NCBI RefSeq assembly: GCF_001590985.1
Contig: NZ_BCTX01000024.1
Location: 1 to 64,000, forward strand
Source of the DNA: Novosphingobium naphthalenivorans NBRC 102051
GTDB taxonomy: Bacteria > Pseudomonadota > Alphaproteobacteria > Sphingomonadales > Sphingomonadaceae
DNA: 64,000 nucleotides
Direction of reading: 5' to 3'
The stretch's first letter is position 1, and each line of letters starts with the position of its first letter. The notes beneath the pieces were generated by a model. It was given only the letters and a program-made list of their open reading frames with translations, was not told the origin of the DNA and searched no databases. The translations under genes and the position numbers were made by a program. Below, in pieces: positions 8,098 to 16,432 of the stretch.

Positions 8098-9057
8098 TCA
8101 GCGCCGCTCGTAGCGCACCAGCCCCGCGCCCAGCACATTGGCGCCGAGTTGGACGGCATCGCCCGACCAGTCGGCGACGAAAGCGGCGCGGCGCTCGATG
8201 CCGGGGGCGAAGCGGGCATTGTTGTCTTCCACGACAAGCCCGCCCGAGGGGTGGTTGCGGTGCTCGGCGGCCACGGCGATGAAGGCGGAGTAGTTTTCCT
8301 TGTCGCGCCCCTGCACGAACCAGTTGCCGGAGATCCGCCCGGTCGCGCCGTCGGCCAGGTCGATCATGTAATTGGTGCCGCGCCCGCGCGAATCGTCGAA
8401 GCTGCAGTTGAGGATGGCCACGCGCGCCGCACGGCTCTTGGCGTAGTGGCCGCCGGTGCCTTCCTCGAACCGGCTGCGGGTGACGGTGAGGGCGCCGTAG
8501 TTGCCGACATAGATCGAATGCGCGCAGCCCGATCCCTCGCAAGTGCCGAGCCGGGTGAACGTGGACTTGTCGATCATGATCGTGCCGTCCGGATCGTTGC
8601 CGGTCAGGATGCCCTGCTCGCTGTCGCGGAACCACGCCTGCGAGACGGAAAGGTTGCCGTGCTCCAGCCGGATGCCGGAGCCGTTCTTGTCCGGCACGCG
8701 CATATTGGCGAAGACGAGGCCCGAGACGGTGGCGCTGCGCCCGCGCAGGACCAGCGCGCCCTTGCCCTCGCAGACCACGCCGTCGAGCACCGACTGGCCG
8801 GGCACCGCCGCTTCGTAAGTCACGTCGCCGCCGGTCTGCACCGCGCAGTCGGCAAAGCGCAGCGAGGCGAAGCGGATCGTGCCGTGCCCACCCCCGATCG
8901 CGTCCACCGCGTCCTGCAGCCGGGTATAGCTGCGCCCGGTCTCGACCACGGTGTAAGGCGCGATCCGCGGCCCGTTCTGGGCGGAGGACAGGGCGGCGGG
9001 AAAGGCGGTGCAGAGCAGCGCTGCCGAGGCAAGCGCGAGTCGGGCAAGGCGGGTCAT
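8098..9057 (-). CDS. Secreted right-handed beta-helix (pectate-lyase-like fold) protein
   Basis: The 319-residue product has a signal peptide (MTRLARLALASAALLCTAFPAALSSAQ) and then repeated short beta-strand turns containing N, D and G (for example VSGLVFANM, ILTGNDPDGTIMID, RISGNWFVQ). This is the pattern of parallel beta-helix proteins. Many such proteins bind or cut polysaccharides, but no catalytic set is evident, so the function is open. ATG 9057 was chosen because it starts the signal peptide. The frame continues upstream to 9393 through non-coding-looking sequence. Four cysteines (in FADCAV, VVCEG, GTCEGSGC) could form disulfides. Confidence 0.75.
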   Translation of the reverse strand: MTRLARLALASAALLCTAFPAALSSAQNGPRIAPYTVVETGRSYTRLQDAVDAIGGGHGTIRFASLRFADCAVQTGGDVTYEAAVPGQSVLDGVVCEGKGALVLRGRSATVSGLVFANMRVPDKNGSGIRLEHGNLSVSQAWFRDSEQGILTGNDPDGTIMIDKSTFTRLGTCEGSGCAHSIYVGNYGALTVTRSRFEEGTGGHYAKSRAARVAILNCSFDDSRGRGTNYMIDLADGATGRISGNWFVQGRDKENYSAFIAVAAEHRNHPSGGLVVEDNNARFAPGIERRAAFVADWSGDAVQLGANVLGAGLVRYERR

Positions 9058-9707
9058 ACCGCGCTTGTACCGCGCCCGGCTGGCCAAGGTGTAAACGCCT
9101 GCGGCGCCGTCCCGAGGCGGGACGGGGCGGCCGTCTGGCCGCACAAGGTGACACTCCGGTTGACACGGGTGACACGGTCCAGAGGAAAACCTGTCACCTT
9201 GTGCCGCATGTGTCACCTTGCGGGGGATGTGTAACCTTGTGCCGGTTCGGGCCGGCGCGCGGGCTGCGGGATTATGGGGCGGGAACATGGCCGCAAGGGT
9301 AACGTGGCAGGGGCAGTGTAGGAAAATGGTTTGTCTGCCTTGCGCCCATTCAAGCCGTTCGACCGAGATCGTAGCAAACCAATGAGTGGACATTCTGCGT
9401 ACGACCGGGGCTGCGAAGGGTTTCGGGCGCTTGCGTACGAAAGCCTCCAGTGCAGGAACCCGCGGGCCCCACGCGCTGGTTTATGGGTAAATTGGCTTTG
9501 GGATGGTTCTGGCGGGTAAGTGTTGCCGTGCCGGAAGTGCGACTATCGGTCGGATCGCCGTGATTTCGTGCGGCGTCAGGCCGCGAGCAGCGGTGGTTTT
9601 GCGGATCAGTGTGTGCTGCGCCCGGTTTAATTCGGGGATGGGTATGCGCTGGGTCGTCGGCCAGGACGCCATGAGCGTGACCGTCATGCAGGGTGGGCCA
9701 TGCCGGA
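9058..9707. other. 650-base gene-free region upstream of the beta-helix gene
   Basis: No convincing gene is present. The segment 9142-9241 holds the repeat array described separately. From about 9460 to 9707 the sequence should belong to the 3' (oriIS) side of the IS91-type element, but its exact end is not visible. Candidate target tetranucleotides are GAAC at 9456-9459 and CAAG at 9351-9354. Confidence 0.6.
9142..9241. repeat. Iteron-like array: three 19-bp direct repeats plus inverted copies
   Basis: TGTCACCTTGTG (9192-9203), TGTCACCTTGCG (9211-9222) and TGTAACCTTGTG (9230-9241) recur with an exact 19-base period. An inverted copy, CACAAGGTGACA, lies at 9142-9153, and further inverted TGTCA cores lie between 9160 and 9174. 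The whole is roughly symmetrical about 9183. It sits about 85-185 bases upstream of the beta-helix gene start and could be a multi-site operator. Confidence 0.65.
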
Positions 9708-10901
9708 TCATGGCGTGTTCTCCCGGATGGACGCTGCTGACAGCGGCGGCGCTCGAGGCTGGCACCAGCGGACGAAAGTCTCGACGATAGTCATGTGCCC
9801 ACCGCAGCACGGGCATGACGGGCGGTGATCGGGCGGTTCTTCCGGTTCGGGCGCCTCGATTGGCGCAGCGACGCCCAGTAGTCTTCGGGCGAGCACCATG
9901 GCGTCCTTGTGCATCGAGCTGGCGAGCAGGCCATAATGCCGGATGCGGTGGAAGCCGCGCGGCAGGACGTGGATCAGGAAGCGGCGGATGAACTCGTCCG
10001 TCGCCAGCGTCATGACCTGCTGCCGCTCGGCCTCACCGCGACGGTAATCCTTGTAGCGGAACGTCACGCCGGTCTCGTCAAAGGCGAGGAGCCGCCGGTT
10101 CGAGATCGCGACGCGGTGGGTATAACGCGAGAGGTAGGCCAGCACCGCCTGCGGCCCCGCAAAGGGTGGCTTGGCATAGACCACCCAGCGCTTCTTCCGG
10201 ATCGGCGACAGATGCCGCAGGAAGGCCCTGCGTGTCGCGAGGCCCACCAAGGTGCTGAAGAAGGCCAGCTTGCCGGCATCGAACAATGCCAGCAGGCGAG
10301 TGAGGAACAGCCGGCGGAAGAGCGCGCCCAACACTCGCACCGGTAGCAGGAAGGCTGCGCGAGACGAGATCCAGCGCGTCCCGTTCGGCGCGATGCCACC
10401 GCCGGGCACGATCATGTGCACATGCGGGTGGTGGGTCAGCGCCGATCCCCACGTATGCAGCACGGCAGTGATGCCGATCCGCGCACCGAGGTGCTTGGGA
10501 TCGGCGGCGATGGTCAGCATCGTGTCCGCAGCCGCGCGGAAGAGGAGGTCATAGACCGCCGCCTTGTTCTGCCAGGCGATGTCGGCGACCTCGGCAGGCA
10601 CGGTGAACACCACATGGAAGTAGCCGACCGGCAACAGATCGGCCTCACGCGCGGCCAGCCAGGTGCGCGCGGCAGCGCCTTGGCACTTGGGACAGTGCCG
10701 GTTGCGGCACGAGTTGTAGGCGATCCGCCGGTGCCCGCAGTCGTCGCAGGCCTCGACGTGACCGCCCAGCGCAGCGGTGCGGCAGTTCTCGATGGCCGTC
10801 ATGACCTTGAGCTGGCCGAGGCTGAGATGCCCGGCGTGGGCCGCGCGATACGCGGGCCCGGCGTTGCGGAAGATATCGGCGACCTCGAGCGAGGCGCGCA
10901 C
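9708..10901 (-). CDS. IS91 family transposase
   Basis: The 397-residue product has an N-terminal zinc-finger-like region (ACDDCGHRR ... CRNRHCPKCQG), an HUH-like HPHVHMIVPGGG motif and the YLSRYTHRVAISNRR segment that carries the candidate catalytic tyrosines in IS91-type relaxase transposases. A CPCCGG pair is near the C-terminus. The enzyme nicks and rejoins single-stranded DNA during transposition. The frame is open to 11258 inside the recombinase gene. I place the start at GTG 10901, which begins VRASLEVADIFR just after the recombinase stop codon (translational coupling). The gene looks intact, so the element may still be active. Confidence 0.9.
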   Translation of the reverse strand: MRASLEVADIFRNAGPAYRAAHAGHLSLGQLKVMTAIENCRTAALGGHVEACDDCGHRRIAYNSCRNRHCPKCQGAAARTWLAAREADLLPVGYFHVVFTVPAEVADIAWQNKAAVYDLLFRAAADTMLTIAADPKHLGARIGITAVLHTWGSALTHHPHVHMIVPGGGIAPNGTRWISSRAAFLLPVRVLGALFRRLFLTRLLALFDAGKLAFFSTLVGLATRRAFLRHLSPIRKKRWVVYAKPPFAGPQAVLAYLSRYTHRVAISNRRLLAFDETGVTFRYKDYRRGEAERQQVMTLATDEFIRRFLIHVLPRGFHRIRHYGLLASSMHKDAMVLARRLLGVAAPIEAPEPEEPPDHRPSCPCCGGHMTIVETFVRWCQPRAPPLSAASIRENTP

Positions 10902-10906
10902 CGCGC

Positions 10907-11812
10907 TCAGCCGGGAGGTGCCCTGCCTTCCATCACGGCAACGATCTGGTCGAGCGGACTGGTCACCGCCCGCATGGTCTTGCTCGACACCCGAGTGTAG
11001 ATACCGGTTGTGCTGATGTTCACGTGTCCCAGCAAAACCTGGATGACGCGGATATCGACACCCTGCTCGAGCAGGTGAGTGGCAAACGAATGCCGCAGTG
11101 TATGTGGGCTCACGCGCTTGTGGATCTCGGCGCGCGCAGCCGCTTCCTGCACGACGCGGTGCAACTGGCGCGCTGAGACCGGATCCGTGCCGTTGCGGCC
11201 GGGGAACAGCCAGCCATGTGGCAACATCACGCCCCGCCGCTTGCCTTCGCGCCACCATTGACGAAGCAAGTCCAGCAGGTGCGGTGAGAGCATGGCATTA
11301 CGATCCTTGCGTCCCTTGCCCTGCTCGACGCGGATCATCATCCGGGTGCTGTCGATGTCATCGACCTTGAGGTGGGCAACCTCCGAGACGCGCAGGCCCG
11401 CGCCATAGGCAACGCTAAGGGCTGCTTTGTATTTGATGCCTGGCGCAGCCTCGAGCAGCCGCGCGGTCTCCTCGACGCTCAAGACCACCCGCAATTTGGG
11501 CGCGTAATGAATGACGACGAGCCCCAGCGCCATATCCGGCCGCTTGAGGGTGATACCGAACAGGAAACGCAGTGCAGATACGGCCCCATTGATGGTTGCC
11601 GGTCCAACGGCGCGCTCATGCTGATCAATCTGAAAACGCCGGAGGTCTTCGACGGTGGCGGAATCGGGGGGCTTGCCGAGAAAAGCAGCGAAGCGCCGAA
11701 CGTGGCGGACATAGTCCTTCTGCGTGTGCTCCCCAAGGCCACGCATCTTCATATCCTGCAACATACGCTGGCGGAGCGAAGTGTTCGGAGCGGCGGTTGT
11801 GACAGTATCCAT
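10907..11812 (-). CDS. Tyrosine recombinase/integrase of the IS91-type element
   Basis: The 301-residue protein has an N-terminal SAM-like core-binding domain (about residues 10-95) and a C-terminal phage-integrase domain. The catalytic Arg is in GAGLRVSEVAHLKV, HxxR is in SPHTLRHSFATHL, and the final LLGHVNISTTGIYTRVS supplies the His and the nucleophilic Tyr, so all key residues are there. ATG 11812 has a good AAGGA ribosome site. A start 20 codons upstream is less likely. It is transcribed just ahead of the transposase. In this IS91 subgroup the partner recombinase is thought to help resolve or integrate the element, but its role is not well known. Confidence 0.9.
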   Translation of the reverse strand: MDTVTTAAPNTSLRQRMLQDMKMRGLGEHTQKDYVRHVRRFAAFLGKPPDSATVEDLRRFQIDQHERAVGPATINGAVSALRFLFGITLKRPDMALGLVVIHYAPKLRVVLSVEETARLLEAAPGIKYKAALSVAYGAGLRVSEVAHLKVDDIDSTRMMIRVEQGKGRKDRNAMLSPHLLDLLRQWWREGKRRGVMLPHGWLFPGRNGTDPVSARQLHRVVQEAAARAEIHKRVSPHTLRHSFATHLLEQGVDIRVIQVLLGHVNISTTGIYTRVSSKTMRAVTSPLDQIVAVMEGRAPPG

Positions 11813-12046
11813 GGTGAGTTCCTTTCCGTTGAAGGAACCCGCATGGTCGAGCGGCAACATCTCCCCGCCCAAAGCCTTTGAAATACTACGCTACCTCACC
11901 TCACGCGACTCTCCCACGAAGTGGGTTCGTGCTCTGGGACATAACGGTCGTTCCCTACAGGTGCATCGAAAGGCAGGTCTTGTCAGGAGCAGACGTCTAA
12001 CGTTAGAGCCCTTGCATATCATGATGTTGATGTCACACCGGGGGGC

Positions 12047-13177
12047 ATGACCGACCCAAACGAAAACCAAGACGATGCAGAGCGGCCCACCAGTGGGCGC
12101 CGAGGAAACAAGGTCATCGTGCAAGTAAGGAAGCACAGCCCTGCTACGCTCGCCGCACCCGACCCGCGCGATGTGTCGATCAGGCCCGAAGTGGCTATGC
12201 TACCCCTCTCGTCCGATACACTACAACGTCTCAACGAGACCATGCCGGCTGTGCGGGAACTCGCTCGGTTCGCTAATGGTCCACGCTATGAAGCCTACTT
12301 CAAGGGGGGCAAGGCCGCGCAGGTGACCAAGGCCGGACACCTCTCCAACGTGCAGCATGATGGCAAGAAGATCACGGAGACTGCAAAGCTTCGCAGCCTA
12401 AAGGCGGGCCAGGTTGCACAGCTGGGCTTCTCACTGCTGACTGTCGCCGTGGGCATGGAGCACATGGCCCGCATCGACCGACAGCTCGCTGACCTCAACA
12501 GGAAGGTCGACGAGATAGCGGCCATGATGGACGACGACCTCGTTGCCCGGATCAAGGTCGTCGCGGCGTCGATCCATCGCTTCACGGAAAATGGCGTCGA
12601 CGGCGTTCCGCTGAGTACGGTGAAACTGTGGATGGACGGCCTATTGCGCGACCGACAGAAGCTGCTCGCCAAGATCAGCCGCATTCCCGATGGCCTCAAT
12701 CCCTCGAACCGTATCTGGTGGGGGAGTAGGATGAAAGAGTTCAGGGCCGGCGCTTCGCGGGTCCAGGAGGCGGGGCGATGGATCGAGGTCGTCGCCGCGT
12801 TGGAGGCCGCGCTACGCCGTATGGCGTCAAGCACGGATCAGGCGTGGGTGCTGGATGGATTGCAAAGCGATCAGGTCATGGACTTAGCACGTGGCATCCA
12901 GGCCCGAGTGGATGCGATGATGGCGTCGGAAGACAAGGCCTGCGAGGATGGCATCCTGACGAAGGAGCGCGACGAAGCCCTTGGCGAAACACAGCGGGCA
13001 TTCGCCGCCTTGGTTGGGCGCTTGGAGGAGTCTCGCCTGCTGCGCGAGTTTGAGCCGCGCCTGCAGGACGAGAGACGGGAGTTCTGCATGACCATCGAAG
13101 ATGGCAAGTTGACCTCGTTGGGCGAGGTGCTGCCTACATCAAGCCAGCCTCGCTGCACGGGTGAGCATCGGGGCTAG
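12047..13177 (+). CDS. Unrecognised 376-residue helical protein, possible cargo next to IS91-type element
   Basis: I do not recognise a family. The first ~60 residues are polar and probably disordered (NENQDDAERPTSGRRG). A Lys/Gly-rich stretch (YFKGGKAAQVTKAGH) precedes one moderately hydrophobic helix (about residues 122-140, GQVAQLGFSLLTVAVGMEHM). Next comes a heptad-like coiled coil (RIDRQLADLNRKVDEIAAMM), then long amphipathic helices. One hydrophobic helix feeding a coiled coil resembles helical pore-forming or membrane-tethered effectors, but this is only a shape comparison. The ATG follows a GGGGGG run. Codons such as CTA, ATA and AGG appear more than in neighbours, and the gene sits between an IS element and unrelated genes, suggesting transfer. 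Confidence 0.65.
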   Translation: MTDPNENQDDAERPTSGRRGNKVIVQVRKHSPATLAAPDPRDVSIRPEVAMLPLSSDTLQRLNETMPAVRELARFANGPRYEAYFKGGKAAQVTKAGHLSNVQHDGKKITETAKLRSLKAGQVAQLGFSLLTVAVGMEHMARIDRQLADLNRKVDEIAAMMDDDLVARIKVVAASIHRFTENGVDGVPLSTVKLWMDGLLRDRQKLLAKISRIPDGLNPSNRIWWGSRMKEFRAGASRVQEAGRWIEVVAALEAALRRMASSTDQAWVLDGLQSDQVMDLARGIQARVDAMMASEDKACEDGILTKERDEALGETQRAFAALVGRLEESRLLREFEPRLQDERREFCMTIEDGKLTSLGEVLPTSSQPRCTGEHRG

Positions 13178-13421
13178 GTCATCGCCTCCTCGGTCTCGAT
13201 CCAGCCCACGATCGGGCGGTGCAAGGGAACCCACACCTGACGGTCCGCTTCTGAGCGTTTCGTCGGCAGCTATCAGAAGTGGACGCTAACAATAGCTGAC
13301 CTGAATGACCGGGCCTGGTCGGCAGGCGACGCAGCGTGAGCGGCAGCTATCTTTGTATCTCCGCTCCAAACGCGACAGTTGCCTAGCGGCCCTAAGCAGA
13401 CTCAAGCATGGCTCCACCACC

Positions 13422-13691
13422 TCAGTCCCGTCCGCCCCAGCGCCACCGCCAGCCGCCGCGCGTGCGCCGGGCGGCTACGGTCTTGAACAGGCCGGTGAGC
13501 AGCAGGACCAGCACCAGCGCGGCGATGCGGCCGCCCGAATGCCCGTTCTTCGCCAGCAGGACAGCTCCGGCCACGCAGGCGAGGTAGATTGCCAGAAGGG
13601 CCCAGCCCTGCCACGCGATGGGCCAGCTGGCGCCGTAGCCGAAGCGCTTGGGGGCGAACCAGTCGCCCTTTTTCAGGAACAGGTGGAGCAT
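13422..13691 (-). CDS. Small two-helix membrane protein, third gene of the SPFH operon
   Basis: The 89-residue protein starts [20 protein letters not shown], followed by a hydrophobic segment (about 28-46, WALLAIYLACVAGAVLLA), a second one (about 54-68, IAALVLVLLLTGLF) and a very basic tail with RWRWGG. The family is not named to my knowledge. The start is ATG 13691, preceded by GAGGAG and overlapping the stop codon of the upstream ribbon-helix-helix gene by one base. This tight coupling supports its being expressed with that gene and the SPFH protein. Confidence 0.7.
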   Translation of the reverse strand: MLHLFLKKGDWFAPKRFGYGASWPIAWQGWALLAIYLACVAGAVLLAKNGHSGGRIAALVLVLLLTGLFKTVAARRTRGGWRWRWGGRD

Positions 13692-13900
13692 CAATTGTTC
13701 TCCTCTTGGGCGGGCGGGCGGCCCCGGCGGGCGGGTTCGCTGGCTTCCACCTTGATCCCGCGCCGGGCCAGTGCCTCGCGCAGGAGCACTTCGACCTGGG
13801 CGTTCACCGAGCGGAAGTCGGCCGCCGCCGCGCGCTCCAGCGCCTTGTAGAGCGCGGGATCGAGACGGAGCGGAAAGGCCTTCTTGCCGGGGCTCGCCAT
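13691..13900 (-). CDS. Small ribbon-helix-helix (Arc/HicB-like) protein
   Basis: This 69-residue basic protein has the pattern of an Arc/MetJ ribbon-helix-helix fold: a short strand ([11 protein letters not shown]) followed by two helices ([31 protein letters not shown]). Such proteins bind DNA as dimers and are common as antitoxins, but no toxin gene is next to it. It lies 31 bases downstream of the SPFH gene and overlaps the following membrane protein gene. An obvious possibility is autoregulation of this operon through the palindrome at 14855-14870, but that is inference. Confidence 0.75.
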   Translation of the reverse strand: MASPGKKAFPLRLDPALYKALERAAAADFRSVNAQVEVLLREALARRGIKVEASEPARRGRPPAQEENN

Positions 13901-13931
13901 GGTCCTTCGGGGTTCTCTTTGCCTTGCGCGC

Positions 13932-14840
13932 TTACTGGTACAGCGTGCCGGTGTTGACGACGGGCTGGGTGTCGCGCTCGCCGCACAGCACCACCATCAG
14001 GTTGGAGACCATCGCGGCGCGGCGCTCGTCGTCGAGTTCGACCACGTTCTTTTCGGACAAGTGCGCGAGCGCCATTTCCACCATCGAGACAGCGCCTTCC
14101 ACCAGCTTGGTGCGCGCGGCGATCACCGCTTCGGCCTGCTGGCGGCGCAGCATGGCCCCGGCGATCTCGGGCGCATAGGCCAAGTGGGTGAGGCCGCATT
14201 CGTCGACCGTGACGCCGGCCACTTGCAGCCGCTCGATCAGTTCGGCGCGCAACTCGGCGTTCACTTCGGCATGGCTGCCGCGCAGGGTGACGTCCTCATC
14301 CTCGCCATCGTAGGGATAGCGCGAGCCGATCGAGCGCACCGCTGCCTCGATCTGCACGTCGACGAAGGCCTTGTAGTCGTCCACGTCGTAAAGCGCCTGC
14401 GCGGTATCGGCGACGCGCCACACCACGTTGGTGGCGATCTCGATCGGATTGCCGCGCAAGTCGTTCACCTTGAGCTTGTCGGACAGGATGTTGTTGGTGC
14501 GCACCGAGATCTTGGTCTTCATCATCCACGGCCAGATCCAGCGCAGGCCGGTCGTGCGGTCGGTGCCGCGATAGCTGCCGAACAGGGTGATCGCGGCGGC
14601 CTGGTTGGGCTGGATCATGTAGAAGCCCGAAGCGATCAGGACCAGCACCAGCACGGCGGGGATCACGAAAGCGAGGAAGCCCACGACGGCCGTCTCATCC
14701 GGATCGCTGGAGGCCATGCTCACCACGCTGAAGGCGACGGCGGCCAGCAGCGCCACGAAGGCGATCAGCATGACATAGCCGCTCATGCTGGCGGCAGGCC
14801 GTTCGCGGCTGGAATTGATGGGCTGATGCGTGCCGGACAT
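13932..14840 (-). CDS. SPFH/Band 7 (stomatin/prohibitin-like) membrane protein
   Basis: The 302-residue protein has two N-terminal membrane segments (about residues 20-42 and 52-75), then the SPFH domain starting [22 protein letters not shown] and continuing through [25 protein letters not shown]. It ends with a helical region rich in Ala/Glu ([24 protein letters not shown]). SPFH proteins form ring-like membrane scaffolds that organise proteases or lipid domains. The partner here is unknown. ATG 14840 is chosen over the long upstream extension because it follows CGGAGA and a recognisable promoter. The next two genes are co-directional and tightly packed. Confidence 0.9.
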   Translation of the reverse strand: MSGTHQPINSSRERPAASMSGYVMLIAFVALLAAVAFSVVSMASSDPDETAVVGFLAFVIPAVLVLVLIASGFYMIQPNQAAAITLFGSYRGTDRTTGLRWIWPWMMKTKISVRTNNILSDKLKVNDLRGNPIEIATNVVWRVADTAQALYDVDDYKAFVDVQIEAAVRSIGSRYPYDGEDEDVTLRGSHAEVNAELRAELIERLQVAGVTVDECGLTHLAYAPEIAGAMLRRQQAEAVIAARTKLVEGAVSMVEMALAHLSEKNVVELDDERRAAMVSNLMVVLCGERDTQPVVNTGTLYQ

Positions 14841-14854
14841 CGAAGTGTCTCCGA

Positions 14855-14896
14855 AAAGTGATATCACTTTAATATCAGATTCGGGGGCTGAGTCAA
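14855..14896 (-). promoter_or_regulatory. SPFH operon promoter with overlapping 16-bp palindromic operator
   Basis: Reading the minus strand, TTGACT (14896-14891) and TATTAA (14874-14869) are separated by 16 bases. Directly adjoining is the perfect palindrome AAAGTGATATCACTTT (14855-14870), which overlaps the last two -10 positions and covers the likely start of transcription. A protein bound there would block the promoter. The palindrome centre is about 22 bases before the ATG. Confidence 0.65.
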
Positions 14897-15136
14897 TTTG
14901 ACTTGAAACAAGAGCGATTCGGTCATAAAAAGTCTGCGCGGGCCGGGCCCCTCTGGCGCGACGTTCGTTCTGTCCTGTTATGGCGGAACCAGCGGCGCGT
15001 GATGTCGGACCGCATCGGGTGAGTACCGATGCAGGATCCGGCCGTTTTACCAAAGGATCCGTGAAGGCCCGGCAATTCTTGCGGGCAGGCATCTCCTCTC
15101 CCGATCGAACCAACCCAGTTCGACAGGGATATTGAT

Positions 15137-15322
15137 ATGACCGATCGTACGTTCCGACTGCTTGAGCTTCTCCAGAAGCTGGATGCCTTGCTGGCAAAGG
15201 CCAGGGCAAGGCGGGTTCCCGACCCGCTGGAAATTGCCAGATTGAGACAGCGAAAACTGCACCTCAGGGGCAGGTTGGCGCGGCTGCTGTACCCCCCGAC
15301 AGCCAGCGCGATGAGCCTGTAA
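15137..15322 (+). CDS. Short DUF465/YdcH-like protein
   Basis: The 61-residue basic protein is predicted to be two helices (FRLLELLQKLDALLAKARAR and DPLEIARLRQRKLHLRGRLARLL) with the conserved pattern (I/L)xxLxxRKLxLxxxL of DUF465. The function of the family is not known. Two more members lie at 24.6 and 25.0 kb in this window. An AGGG box is placed about nine bases before the ATG. It stands alone between the divergent SPFH operon and terC. Confidence 0.7.
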   Translation: MTDRTFRLLELLQKLDALLAKARARRVPDPLEIARLRQRKLHLRGRLARLLYPPTASAMSL

Positions 15323-15394
15323 CCTGCGCGCCGGCGCGCAGCCCCCCTTCCCGCGCGCCGGCGCGACCCGCTGCTCTGTTTCGAGTATCTGAAA

Positions 15395-16369
15395 ATGGAA
15401 TTTCTGTTTGCAAGCTGGCTGGGAACCCCGGCCTGGTTCTGGCTGGCCTTTGCCGGCCTGGTTTTCGTGCTGACGGCCTTTGACCTCGGCGTCCTTCACC
15501 GGGAGGACCGCGAGATGGGCATAGGCGAATCGCTGAAGCTCTCGCTCTTCTACATTGCCGTGGCCATGCTGTTCGGCGGCTGGGTCTGGTGGGCCAAGGG
15601 CAGTGCCTCGGGCATGGAATACTTCACCGGCTACTTCATCGAGAAGGCGCTCTCGATCGACAATGTCTTCGTGATCTCGATGATCTTCGGCTTCTTCGCG
15701 ATCGCGCCCAGATACCAGTACCGCGCGCTGCTCTGGGGCATTCTCGCCGTGATCGTGCTGCGCGGGCTGATGATCGCGGGCGGCGCAGCGCTGATTTCGC
15801 AGGCCTATTGGGTGATGTACCTGTTCGCCGCGTTCCTGATCGCTACCGGCGTGAAGATGCTGCTGACCGGCGATCATGATCCCGACATCGGCAACAACCC
15901 CGCGATCCGCTGGATCTCGCGCCACATGCGCGTGACGAAAGCGCATCACGGCGAGCGTTTCTTCGTGAAGGAGCAGGACGCCTCCGGCCGTATGGTCCGC
16001 GCGGCGACGCCGCTGTTCCTGGCGCTGGTGGTGATCAACCTGGCGGATCTGGTCTTCGCGGTGGACTCGGTGCCCGCGATCTTCTCGATCACGACCGATA
16101 CTTTTATCGTCTATACCTCGAACATCATGGCGATCCTCGGCCTGCGCGCGCTCTATTTTGCGCTGGCGGCGATGGTGCACCGCTTCCACTACCTGAAGTA
16201 TGCGCTGGCGCTGGTGCTGGTGTTCATCGGCGGCAAGATCCTGATCGCGGACTTTCTGCTCAGCGGAGCCAAGTTTCCGCCGCTGATCAGCCTCGGCGTG
16301 ACGATCGCCCTGATCGCAGGCGGTGTCGGCTGGTCGCTGTGGAAGACGCGGCGTGCGGTAGAGGCCTGA
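15395..16369 (+). CDS. TerC family integral membrane protein
   Basis: The 324-residue protein has about nine hydrophobic segments and the TerC/Alx signature acidic motifs within the membrane (for example LTAFDLGVLHREDRE near residue 32, ALSIDNVFV near 85, and NLADLVFAVDSVPA near 217). Characterised members (Alx, YoaE, TerC) export manganese or other divalent cations, or help load cation-dependent exoenzymes. The exact substrate here is unknown. Length and start (MEFLFASWLG) are typical. No adjacent tellurite-resistance genes are present, so a metal-homeostasis role is more likely than tellurite resistance. Confidence 0.9.
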   Translation: MEFLFASWLGTPAWFWLAFAGLVFVLTAFDLGVLHREDREMGIGESLKLSLFYIAVAMLFGGWVWWAKGSASGMEYFTGYFIEKALSIDNVFVISMIFGFFAIAPRYQYRALLWGILAVIVLRGLMIAGGAALISQAYWVMYLFAAFLIATGVKMLLTGDHDPDIGNNPAIRWISRHMRVTKAHHGERFFVKEQDASGRMVRAATPLFLALVVINLADLVFAVDSVPAIFSITTDTFIVYTSNIMAILGLRALYFALAAMVHRFHYLKYALALVLVFIGGKILIADFLLSGAKFPPLISLGVTIALIAGGVGWSLWKTRRAVEA

Positions 16370-16432
16370 AGGCTCGAGGACTTGCGCAATTTTGCAAGTG
16401 CACAAACGGGGCGCGGCGGCTAGGGCGCGGGG

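Larger units (their letters stand above)
9460..11990 (-). mobile_element. IS91-type insertion element with transposase and tyrosine recombinase (ends approximate)
   Basis: Two minus-strand genes, a tyrosine recombinase (10907-11812) and a Y2/HUH-type transposase (9708-10901), are five bases apart, as in the IS91 subgroup that carries an extra integrase gene. IS91 elements move by rolling-circle-like transposition and leave no target duplication, so ends are hard to see. A CCCAC-GAA-GTGGG hairpin near 11911-11925 is a candidate for the terIS-side structure. Boundaries given here are estimates: upstream of the recombinase on one side, the gene-free 9.46-9.7 kb region on the other. Confidence 0.7.

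Noticed and set aside
9481-9816. Minus-strand open frame overlapping the transposase 3' end
   Set aside because: It overlaps the transposase C-terminus in another frame and covers the expected oriIS region. No independent start signal is seen.
12295-12834. Minus-strand open frame opposite the unknown helical protein
   Set aside because: The plus-strand frame is longer, has a polyglycine ribosome site and a coherent helical pattern. The minus frame is Ser/Arg-rich shadow.
14296-14529. Open frame inside the SPFH gene
   Set aside because: It lies entirely within the well-supported SPFH frame and has no recognisable domain.
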